Source: Litoditis marina
Taxonomy: Eukaryota > Nematoda > Chromadorea > Rhabditida > Rhabditidae
Reading direction: 5' to 3'
Length of the DNA stretch: 64,000 bases
Assembly: GCA_964036275.1 (NCBI GenBank)
Contig: OZ038433.1
Coordinates: 31,541,836-31,605,835, forward strand
A program made the translations under genes and the position numbers. The notes under the pieces were generated by a model. The model saw only the letters and a list, made by a program, of their open reading frames with translations. It was not told the origin of the DNA and ran no database searches. Below are positions 48,101 to 57,725 of this stretch, piece after piece. The first letter of the stretch is position 1. Every line of letters starts with the position of its first letter.

Positions 48101-50135
48101 GCGTGTACAACAAGGAGAACCCCGCTGTAGCTGTCGGTTACTGTATCCGAAAGTACGCCATGTGTGGTGAGAACGGAATCCTTCTGAATACCGAGTGCTC
48201 CATCGGACATTTGTTCGACGCCAGATCTGGAAAGTGTGTGCCAGCAGCCTTCTGTGGAGCTGAGCAGAGAAAGGTATGTTTCCTAGTTTAGGCTCTTAGT
48301 ACACTTGTTTACCATTAATAAACTGTTTTTCTAATGAACGCGTGATAATATCATTTTCACAGTTTTTGATTTGATCTTTTTGGTATTGGCTGAACAAAGT
48401 TGGTATAAGGATTCGATTTACTGTAGTTCTATGAGAACTATTATACCATGTTCTGATTATTATTAATTATGCTGGTCTAATTATGCTTCTTCTAGCCCAA
48501 CCCCTATTCTGACGTGGCGGCTGATTCTCGGTGTTCTGGAAAGATTGACGGTGCTCTGGTGCCAACTGGAACCTGTCAGAACTCTTACGTCAAGTGTTCT
48601 TCTGGACTTGCTGTCACTCAAAGTTGTGCCGGAAAATTTGTGTTCTCTGCTCAGAAGGGTTAGTTATCAGCTTTGAACAGCTCTGATTTCTAGAAAAAAG
48701 CTCTATAACAGTGTTTTTGAAATGAGATTGGGCAATATAGTGGAGAATTCCGTTCTTTTCTGTTTTGATTCTCAGTTACTTTTTTAGATAGATAAGTATT
48801 TGGGATTTTTTCTTCACTTTTTCGAATTAGTGATCTTTACCATTGCAGGACGTTGTGTTGCTCGTCGCCTTTCTTCGGAATGTGGTTCCGACCGAATTCG
48901 CTACGTTGCCGTCAGCAATGACCACGCGGAATTCTGTAGGGGTCGCGTAGATGGACTGTACAAGGACCCCTCGAATTGTGCCGGAATTCTCCAGTGCTTC
49001 GGAGGTTGGTTTCATCGTTCGTGGGGTAGCGAAAGGGAAAGTTTTTCGTCATTTTACATTTTCGTTCCTGTTTTCCATGTACAACCTAGTAAAAGAAACT
49101 GTTAAAAGACATTAGTTTGGTAGGTTTTTAGTACTTTTTGCGTTTTCTGTATCATTTGTACGACCAACGTACTTACTCAGAGGTGCATAGTTGCAGTAGT
49201 TTATATATAGGTTCAGGTTTTTCTAAAGTGTTACATGTTACTTTAATATATATATTTCCGTTGCAGGTGACATGTTTGTTCATTCGGGTTGTACTTCCGG
49301 TCTGGTGTTCAACGAAGTAAGTGGACAGTGTGACTATCGTCAGAATGTTCCCGGCTGCGAGCAGAAGAATGCCGATCCTAAAAGTGAGTTTCTAGTCAGA
49401 TTTTGTTGTTGCTGCGGGGTACGATGTAAGCTATAGATGGTATTCACTGTTAGAACAATGTTCACTTTTCTCTTTTCCTTTCGCTTTCAACCTGGTATTT
49501 CAACCTGTTTCGGGGTATGTGAAATAGTATTAAGCGTTAGAGCAATGTTCACTTTTCTCCTTTTCTTTAACATTAGTCGTGATCAGTGGTTATTGTGTTT
49601 CTGGTCGTACTACTACTTGTCGTGGGATTATGGTACGGCTGATCCTTGGTTATCGCCATACGTAAAAAAGGTTCACATCAAGTCGGTAAAAGTGAGCATG
49701 AGCATCCCCAAAAAGTAAGCATATGTCATTGGGAAACACGATTTTTCGTTAATGCTACCGAGAATCCGTAACATTACCCCAAAAAGTGAGCATGCCCCGG
49801 TCAAAATCGGGCAAAAGTGAGCATCATTCAACATCGAAATAAGGGGGTATTTTACGTATGGTTATCGCTGGTTGTTCCCAGTGCAGACTTCATACTGCCC
49901 ACTTTCAGTGGAATCTGGTTGTCGCGGAGCTGTGCACGGCGCCTATCTGCCCCACGAGTCCGACTGTTCGGTGTTCTTCCGTTGTGTGTGGGACCGTCTG
50001 GAGCGAATGCACTGCCCTACCGGTACCGTATTCAACCCGACGCTCTCTGTCTGCGACTGGCCAGCAAGTGTGCCCCATTGCTCTACAGTACCCGCCAAGG
50101 ATGAGCATGCAGTACCCGCCATCAAGCCGTATTGA
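39160..50135 (+). CDS. cbd-1: CBD-1 ortholog: eggshell chitin-binding protein with 12 ChtBD2 domains
   Basis: 24 exons spliced in unbroken phase to 1462 residues; exon starts are 39160, 39410, 40060, 40540, 40964, 41384, 41812, 42270, 42682, 43310, 43819, 44218, 44593, 44946, 45533, 46122, 46484, 47117, 47641, 48088, 48496, 48849, 49267 and 49882. It opens with a signal peptide (MRIFTAFLALIT). Peritrophin-A (ChtBD2) domains start near residues 38, 127, 210, 342, 756, 862, 984, 1086, 1176, 1244, 1316 and 1384, each with six cysteines and a CPxGLxF core. C. elegans CBD-1 also has 12 and anchors the vitelline layer and chitin of the eggshell. Between domains 4 and 5 lies a stretch of about 350 residues: YWTSPSTTQS repeats before domain 4, then basic, Thr-rich and acidic segments, and a furin-like RRKR at ~731-734. 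The last exon has two in-frame acceptors. Confidence 0.93.
40997..41126 (+). repeat. cbd-1: In-frame coding repeat in cbd-1 exon 5
   Basis: Four near-identical units encoding YWTSPSTTQS or YWTTPSTTQS, Ser/Thr-rich and probably heavily O-glycosylated. They precede the fourth chitin-binding domain. The DNA units differ mostly at third positions. Confidence 0.85.
47009..47106. mobile_element. MITE family M4 in a cbd-1 intron
   Basis: ATTATGTGGTCCAATCGCAA at the left is mirrored by GGGATTGGTCCACATTAT at the right. A second copy lies at 56,210-56,318. The right end is only 11 bp from the exon 18 acceptor at 47,116. Confidence 0.8.
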
Positions 50136-50883
50136 TTGAGCATGTGTTTAGCTAACTACGAGCTCGTAGGAGCTAATTTCATTAATTGTTAGTTTGCTTC
50201 ACTCATTGAATCTGTGATATACTTTTTAGGCCACACGTTTTATTGCCCGTTTTATCTTTTATCGCATGTTCTAGCATCATATATAACCGATCTCACTTTG
50301 AATGTTTTGATAAGTTTTTATATGTGTGCTAATTTTTTTTTAATAAAAATTACAAATTACGTGTTTTGTTTCAAGTTTGAGAACTTTCCAATCAAAGCAA
50401 AAATAACCACATAAAACTGCGCCCTTGCTTTAGGAACTGAATGAAATGAAAAAAATTGATAGGAGAATCAATACTAGATTGAATAGTCACGTAAAGTTAG
50501 CATTATAATGCGGAATTGCGAACTTTGCCATTGCACGTTTCAAACTTCTGCTATGTTCTAGTATGTTTATATCACAGTTTCCATACAGAGGTATATAGGG
50601 TTGTTGGTCAATTCCTAAAATAAATTCAATTCCAATTCTGGTCAATTCCTCGAAATCTCTGATTTTCAGTTCCAATTTCATTGGATTTGATTGAAATTGA
50701 TTAAAATTGATTAGAATTGATTGTGTTTCCAATTGAAAAAAAAACTAATCGGTCTCTTTTTCATACTCGTTTTTTATGCTAATATGTTTGATGTTCATAT
50801 AAGATACACAGTAGCGGGCATACATTTCACAAAAAATTGAGTTTTGTAATTAAGTTGTTGACATTGACATGACGACCATAATT
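50136..50883. other. 3' region of cbd-1 and A/T-rich intergenic DNA
   Basis: AATAAA near 50,342 is the likely poly(A) signal, about 205 bp after the stop. A run of ATTGATTxxAATTGATT words lies at 50.62-50.74 kb. No other gene is supported. Confidence 0.45.
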
Positions 50884-51115
50884 TAAGATTCCGAAAGAGG
50901 CCGGGGACCTGTGGTCCTCCAAATTCGCAGTTTGCCTGGAGTTGGCGGAGAATCTAAGTGTGAAGGACATGTGTTTGGCTCAATGGACCCTCGAAGACTC
51001 TCAAAATAACAACATCAACAAGATAAACGACAACAACAACAACAACAACAAGAGACAGAAAGAGAAGAGCAGCAAACTTCCCGGACAACCAAGTCGAAGA
51101 AGGCGGAGACGTTGA
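50884..51115 (+). CDS. Unidentified exon-like ORF, Asn-rich with a basic end
   Basis: An open frame of about 76 codons ending at a TGA. The first part is helical and coding-like (AGDLWSSKFAVCLELAENLS, VKDMCLAQWTLEDSQ), followed by an Asn run and ending PSRRRRRR. It has no early Met; the first is at codon ~30. The only upstream acceptor is a weak TTTAAG, so it may be a terminal exon of a gene I cannot complete, or a relic of a retroelement gag-like protein. Composition is unlike the A/T-rich DNA around it. Confidence 0.3.
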
Positions 51116-51478
51116 CTAAGGAGCGAGGAGCACCACCAAGTCGGAGTTGCGCTCGCAACAATAATAAGTATTACGGATAGTGTACCTTATCGAATAGAAA
51201 TGGGTCTACTAAACCCATTATCACTTATCCAAATCACTATTCAAGTTCATCAATCAATACTCTTATTTCTGCATTGTTTCTTTCATCATGTATTATCCCA
51301 CGCTAACAGTGATCCACTTTCAGATAAGCGAGAGGATATAAGCCACGTGAATGCGTCATCGAGGCTCTTCGATCGACATACTTTTGTTCCTATTATTTTG
51401 TTCTAAAAGATATGAATCCTTTATAACTTTTTGTTCGTGTTACTTTCTCTTTTCGGCGCGGAAACGTGGAACGTTTCC

Positions 51479-51678
51479 GTATAGTCGTCGCCAACGGAAA
51501 GACGCGAGAGTACTGTATATCTCACTTTCCGCTGTGTACGCACACACATCTTCGATTTCAAAGCTTGCCGGTTATGTGCACTAATAGCGCAGTGGTTAGC
51601 GCCCTGCTACGAAACTTTTGCTCGCAGGTTCGATTCCGGCAAGAGACAGATAATTTATAAATTCGGCACTCACTATAG
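51479..51678 (+). mobile_element. tRNA-derived SINE, young copy 1
   Basis: Full length, from TATAGTCGTCGCCAACG to GGCACTCACTATAG, with intact A-box (TAGCGCAGTGGTTAGCGC) and B-box (AGGTTCGATTCCGGC). Confidence 0.85.
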
Positions 51679-52005
51679 ACATGGTAGCAGCGAGCGGTTC
51701 TTTCTTCACTTTGACCCCTCTGTTGTTGGGTCTACTAAACCCATTATCACTTATCCAAATCACTATTCAAGTTCATCAATCAATACTCTTATTTCTGCAT
51801 TGTTTCTTTCATCATGTATTATCCCACGCTAACAGTGATCCACTTTCAGATAAGCGAGAGGATATAAGCCACGTGAATGCGTCATCGAGGCTCTTCGATC
51901 GACATACTTTTGTTCCTATTATTTTGTTCTAAAAGATATGAATCCTTTATAACTTTTTGTTCGTGTTACTTTCTCTTTTCGGCGCGGAAACGTGGAACGT
52001 TTCCG

Positions 52006-52204
52006 TATAGTCGTCGCCAACGGAAAGACGCGAGAGTACTGTATATCTCACTTTCCGCTGTGTACGCACACACATCTTCGATTTCAAAGCTTGCCGGTTA
52101 TGTGCACTAATAGCGCAGTGGTTAGCGCCCTGCTACGAAACTTTTGCTCGCAGGTTCGATTCCGGCAAGAGACAGATAATTTATAAATTCGGCACTCACT
52201 ATAG
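52006..52204 (+). mobile_element. tRNA-derived SINE, young copy 2
   Basis: Identical to the copy 526 bp upstream, carried along by the tandem duplication. Confidence 0.85.
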
Positions 52205-52639
52205 ACATGGTAGCAGCGAGTGGTTCTTTCTTCACTTTGACCCCTCTGTTGTTTGTCCTTCTATCTTTCTTTGCGTTGGAATCTGTCCTAATGGGCAAAA
52301 CACTATTCAAAGATAGAAGACAAACAAGTACGTTACAGTAGTCGGAATCGAAGGAGCCGAATTTCGAACAGTTTGTTTTCTATTTTAGCGAATTTCTTTG
52401 TGTCTCGGTGTCAGTTATATTGTAACGAGTCGTGGGATTGAGGCATGACGATGCCCCGTCCCAGATGCCGTCTTTGTTTAGCGCTGTTACTCGTTCTCAT
52501 TCAATGTTGCGCAATTTGAATGTGAGAAACGATCGAGCCCTGAAAATGGTTAGACGGCAACTCGCGCCAAAATAACTCTACCGATGACGTTCAAGTTGAG
52601 TGTTTTTTTCCCCGCTAGATAAACTGTAAGTCCTACGTA

Positions 52640-53640
52640 GGCCTAATGGCCAAATCCAAATCCGGTGTTTTCTCCCTATGGGATGAGTTGGTTTCCTGCA
52701 GATGAAAGGGTAGAGGTACTTTCCTACGAGAAAATTGGTTCCGTAGAGGTGTTTTCCTACATATTTGGGAAGTAGAGGTACTTGCCTACAGGTGTAGATA
52801 CTGTAGAGGTGTACCTACTTCAGGTTCGCGGTATAGAGCAAAGGAACGCTGGTTTGAGTCCAGCACACGGCAAAAGTGGTTCAGTTGCGTTTTTCTTTTT
52901 AGGGGCGTGATGGCCAGAAAAGAAAATGAGATTTTGAGCAGTTTACATGAGGAACGCTGGTTAAAGTCCAGTACACGGTAACATTGGTTCAGTTGCATTT
53001 TTTCAGGGTCCTAATGGGCAAAATCGGAAAGTTTATTTTGAGCGGTTTAAAGGAGAGTTGCGTTTTTTTTTGGGGGCCTAATGGTCAGATAAGAAAGATA
53101 GATTTCGAACAACACTATATAAGGAACGCTGGTTTGAGTCCAGCACACGGCAACATTGGTTCAGTTGCGGTTTTCTTTTTAGGGGCCTAATGGCCAGAAA
53201 AGAAAGTTAGATTTTGGGCAATTCATATAGGGAACGCTGGTTAGAGTCCAGAATGCAGCAACATTGGTTCAGTTGCATTTTTAGGGTCCTAATGGGCAAA
53301 ATAGGAAAGTTTATTTTGAGCTGTATTTTGAGCCATTTATTTGAGGAACTCTGGTTTAAGTCCAGTACACGACAACATTGTTAAGTTGCGTTTTCAGGGG
53401 CCTAATGGCAAGAAACGGAAACTACTTTTCAAGTAGTTTTTATGTGGGACGCAGGTTTGAGACTCCAGCTGAGGGCACCATTGTCTGAATTGTATTTCAG
53501 GGGCCTAATGGCCAAAATCTAAAATTTGATTTGAGCGGTACATATAGGGCTATAAGAAACGCTGGTTTGATTCCAGCTCAAGGTATCATAGTTGACATTG
53601 TTTCTTCGAGGGCTAATGCCCAAACACAAAAAAACCGACT
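52640..53640 (+). repeat. Minisatellite of about 110-120 bp units with two recurrent hairpins
   Basis: About eight diverged units. Each has a hairpin with a TAAT loop (for example GGCCTAATGGCC at 53184 and 53502) and, about 50 bp later, a T-arm-like hairpin GCTGGTTTGAGTCCAGC (52848, 53128; variants at 52956, 53236, 53350 and 53561), followed by CACGGCAACATTGGTTCAGT. No ORF runs through the units. A pol III B-box-like core is present, but no A-box. Confidence 0.75.
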
Positions 53641-55727
53641 TTGGTTTTCAGTAGGGCATACATGCGGGGACTTAAGCGCGTTTCTCTAAACCCAGTCTGT
53701 AGTTTTTGTTTATTCTCAATGTATGAATGGCATTTTTTTCTATTTTGTGTTCATATTTTAGCGTGTATGTTTATGTTGCTTTCATGTGGGTCTGAGAAAC
53801 AGATGAGATGCGCGAGATACGGTGGCGATTGACAATGCAAAGTTGTCACAATACAGTAGGAGCTGCTTTAGTATTGAACTAATCGGTCAATTTTCGTAAG
53901 CAAGTCTGTTCGATGCTCGTTTTATATAGCGGTATGGTGGTGACCAAACACATATCGTCCTAATGGGCAAAACTTCAAACTTGAGGTTTTTTTTACAGGA
54001 AGTTAAACTTATTTTATTCCGATGTGGATTCGTTTGTGTGAAACATTTGGAACGACAACAACAGCGTGAAAAGTTCTACTTCTCGATTGGACGCTCGTAT
54101 GAAAAGTTATTCTTGTCGACTGAGTAAAAATGTTGAATATCTACTTCACTCAACTCTAGTAAAACGGAACGAAAAACTCTCAAGCATAGCCCTCTGCAAG
54201 GACGTGAGGAAAACCAGGTGTCGATTCTATTTTTTTTGTCAGTGTGCACTTTAGCTTGGTGTGGTCCGGGTACCACCCGTAACCCGTTATTCAACGTTAA
54301 CTCTTTTTCGTCTTGGGTGAACTTGTTCGTGCTAATGCACAACTACAAAAAATACCTCTTCGGTTGGAATCTACAGTTTTTAAAACCTGATACGATACGA
54401 ACACAGCAACGTTATGCGAAAAAGTTACACATGAGATAGCATTTACCATGTCTCTGGCGCAAAGTTTTAGTCTAGCTCATATACGAAGCAAACTTTATGA
54501 GCTATTCAACTGTCACCAAAGATGAGAGTTCTCAGATATAGTTGGAACAAATTAAATTAGGATAAATAATGAAGTTTTTGTTGGATGCAGTAATTCATTT
54601 AACAGGGTAATTGATTTCAGGTACATTGGTTATTGAATATTGGAAATGTTCTCATCAACACCTATTGCCCAGACCAAGGAGGACACTGAACTACAATAGA
54701 AGGTAGAAAGGTTTTCTTCTCGACGCGGGAGCATGATCATATGGAGGTACGTTTACGTTTGTGTAGTCAAAAGTAATTGCATGTAGTATGCGGATTTCTA
54801 ATCAATCAATCGGTCAGTGGAAACACACCGCGAGCTGTGTCAATTTTGTATTTCGGTAGATATTTGAATTTCAGTGACCATTGTTACTTTTTTTGAACTT
54901 TGCTTCGAAAACGAGGAACGAATGTTCGCTTGACCACGTCTAACCAGTCAGTATCTACGATAGGTGCAAAACTTTCACAAATTAGGTAAAACAGGGAATA
55001 AGTGTAAATAATGAGTGAAACTTCGTTTGGAATAAGTATAAGTACATCCAAATCATTCTATTTCCGTTCATTTTTCATTTTCCAGCGGGCCTAGTTCTAT
55101 AATTCTTTGATACAAAAAATATACGTGAAGTTTAGGTACAAATGCAATAGAGTTTTCATGTGCTAATGTACAAAACCATATCTCGTTAACTATTCGTCAA
55201 TACGTGTGTCCTTCCTAAAGCTGAGCAGATGCAGCCGGCCCCAGCGACAACTGTAAATCATTGTTTTCTTGTATGTTCACCGTTCCAAGTTTAGCGAAAT
55301 GGCAGCCAATTAGTGTACAGTCTCCAATCTCATTGTTAGAACATTTACTATTTTTCCAAAAACGATAGGGAAATAAATGTGGGCTAATTGCCCAAACTCC
55401 AATCCAGTTATACTAAACTATTAGACTCAACATGTTCATAATACAGGCTAAATTACTGAAGAGAACCGTCTAGAACACAAATTATTGTGAAATTTACAGT
55501 GAATAGGGGGATGTGATTAAATGAGTTCACCGTACGGTATTTCTTTAAAAAAATAGAAAACAGTTGATCAGCCAGGACAGCTTTTCACACAAAAGGACTA
55601 ATCGGTTATATTATTCGTTCTTCATAGGAATTGTGATTCTCCTTAGAAATGTAGTTTGATCACCTCGAAAAGATTTCTAGTTTGAAGTCCGAGGACGGAT
55701 TTTTTTTTGGGTCGGGGAGGAGAAATG
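53641..55727. other. Gene-free stretch with scattered TAAT hairpins
   Basis: I find no splice-supported gene. TAAT-loop hairpins recur at 53957, 54329, 55160 and 55381, each followed by CAA or AAAAC. The remainder is A/T-rich without recognisable elements. Confidence 0.4.
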
Positions 55728-56192
55728 GGTCTACTAAACCCATTATCACTTATCCAAATCACTATTCAAGTTCATCAATCAATACTCTTATTTCTGCATT
55801 GTTTCTTTCATCATGTATTATCCCACGCTAACAGTGATCCACTTTCAGATAAGCGAGAGGATATAAGCCACGTGAATGCGTCATCGAGGCTCTTCGATCG
55901 ACATACTTTTGTTCCTATTATTTTGTTCTAAAAGATATGAATCCTTTATAACTTTTTGTTCGTGTTACTTTCTCTTTTCGGCGCGGAAACGTGGAACGTT
56001 TCCGTATAGTCGTCGCCAACGGAAAGACGCGAGAGTACTGTATATCTCACTTTCCGCTGTGTACGCACACACATCTTCGATTTCAAAGCTTGCCGGTTAT
56101 GTGCACTAATAGCGCAGTGGTTAGCGCCCTGCTACGAAACTTTTGCTCGCAGGTTCGATTCCGGCAAGAGACAGATAATTTATAAATTCGGA
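55728..56192 (+). repeat. Third copy of the SINE-bearing unit
   Basis: Matches 51206-51670 with no change that I can see, including the SINE at 56,004-56,192. It is cut off after TTTATAAATTCGG, before the usual SINE terminus. Confidence 0.88.
56004..56192 (+). mobile_element. tRNA-derived SINE, 3'-truncated young copy
   Basis: Intact A- and B-boxes. It lacks the terminal CACTCACTATAG present in the other copies. Confidence 0.83.
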
Positions 56193-56209
56193 AATGTGTC
56201 TTAATTACA

Positions 56210-56318
56210 GAATGACGATTATGTGGTCCAATCCCAACGCTTCAGTCCTTCAAACTGCAATACGTTTTTCAATTGCAGTTTAAAGGAACGATGACACGGG
56301 ATTGGTCCACATAATGGT
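56210..56318. mobile_element. MITE family M4, copy 2
   Basis: ATTATGTGGTCCAATCCCAA is mirrored by GGGATTGGTCCACATAAT. The interior has TTTTTCAATTGCAGTTTAAA, shared with the copy in the cbd-1 intron. Confidence 0.82.
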
Positions 56319-56476
56319 CCTGCTTTAAAGATTACATTGATTGAGATTTTACATATTTCGAGATGGCCAGTACTGAATCAACGTAATTCCAACCCAAATC
56401 CAAATTAACCAAATACTGCAGTCAAATAAAGAAGGAAGACATGCAAAACGAGAAAGAGAGAGAGAGTAGTATTTTG

Positions 56477-56605
<129 letters not shown>

Positions 56606-57074
56606 TGCTCTCCCAATCCCTCTGTCCGTTATCATGTTCGAGGACTTGCAAGCTTCTTAATCGTTGCTATAATGTGTGCTGCGGTGAAAACAATTAACAC
56701 TTTCTACAGGTTTTTATCCACAATCACTATGAATATTTAAAAATAATTGCGTTGACGGCGGAACAAGTTTGCAGAACAATTATGTGTTGGTTCGAATATA
56801 CGGATTCTGAGAACTATGACGTGCTGTAGAATAATATGAGCGTCGTAGGGTACAAGCAGTATGATCTCGTTCCTGTTCTTAAGTCGAGTATATGTACGGA
56901 AGAGAGGGCTATATGAAAATGAACAATCGCTGCAGTGTAGGTTGATCGAGCCACAACGCAATTCAACTACTTTGAACTCAAATTCCTTCAAAATTTACAA
57001 TTTCAACTACAATTCATATATAATGATTTTCACTGACTCTCCTGCTTCCACCCAGTCAGCTGTTCACTGTCATA

Positions 57075-57300
57075 TAGTTCATTTCATTCCCACTGAGACC
57101 TATTGGCAGCGTGCCAAGAATTTCGAACGACTATTTCTTAGTGCAGACATGACTATTCTGAAGACATTTTTCATTTACATGTTATTGTGGAACTGAACAA
57201 CCGCTAACAGAAATTTTCTGTTTTTTGAAAAACGCCAAATGGTGAAACACAGCCTGGAATATTCATTGGCACGCTGCCAAGTCTCAGTAGGAATGACCGG
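57075..57300. mobile_element. MITE family M2-like copy
   Basis: CATTCCCACTGAGACCTATT and GGCAGCGTGCCAAG on the left are mirrored by GGCACGCTGCCAAGTCTCAG and TAGGAATG on the right. A related fragment (GGCACGCTGCCGAAATCTCG) occurs near 10.08 kb. Confidence 0.65.
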
Positions 57301-57483
57301 AACTATAACTACCCTTTCTACACTACAACTCACAAAGATAATTAACGCAACATTTGAGAAAAAGCGAGGGTGGTCATTTGAATTTTTCTCAAAATATCCC
57401 TTTATTGGACCTATTCTATGCTTCTTGTACGTGTAGAACATGAGCAAACTTTACTTTCTCGATACTAGTTTTTATACTACACT

Positions 57484-57622
57484 GTCAGTGAATTACACAG
57501 TCACGTGAACGTTATTGATCACAGCAGAACTCGGAAATGTGAATACAAAGTGCACGACACCTCATTAGAGAGCTAACTTAGCGTACCTATCTATTCAACT
57601 TACTTCTGGTATAATAACGTAC
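57484..57622 (+). repeat. Dispersed repeat family D
   Basis: ATTACACAGTCACGTGAACG, CACAGCAGAACTCGGAAATG and ACAAAGTGCACGACACCTCA match the other copies. Confidence 0.7.
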
Positions 57623-57725
57623 CTGTTTCCAATAATTCAGCTGTTCACTGGCACAACTGCAGCGACAACGCTGCCGGGGGCGAACTTTGCGATATGAGTT
57701 CGCACGAAAGTTCTGTAGGGCGTCA

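Larger units (their letters stand above)
51206..52205 (+). repeat. Tandem duplication, 526-bp period, each unit ending in a SINE
   Basis: 51206-51731 is repeated, apparently without change, from 51732 to about 52205. Each unit starts GGGTCTACTAAACCCATTAT, runs through a hairpin (CGGAAACGTGGAACGTTTCC) and joins directly to the SINE head. Units 1 and 2 are separated by ATGGTAGCAGCGAGCGGTTC and about 30 bp more, which follow both copies with one visible change. A third copy of the 465-bp core is at 55,728-56,192. Small ORFs inside (68 and 77 codons) are preserved only because the copies are recent. Confidence 0.9.

Noticed and set aside
51200..51406. 68-residue hydrophobic ORF found three times without change
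   Set aside because: The whole 465-bp unit appears identical, so protein identity reflects recent duplication and not coding constraint.
55381..55400. Resemblance of GGGCTAATTGCCCAAACTCC to the nematode spliced leader
   Set aside because: Only TAATT and CCCAA align with SL1 (GGTTTAATTACCCAAG); there is no GT donor directly after it and no Sm site in the expected place. The likeness follows from the TAAT hairpin pattern.
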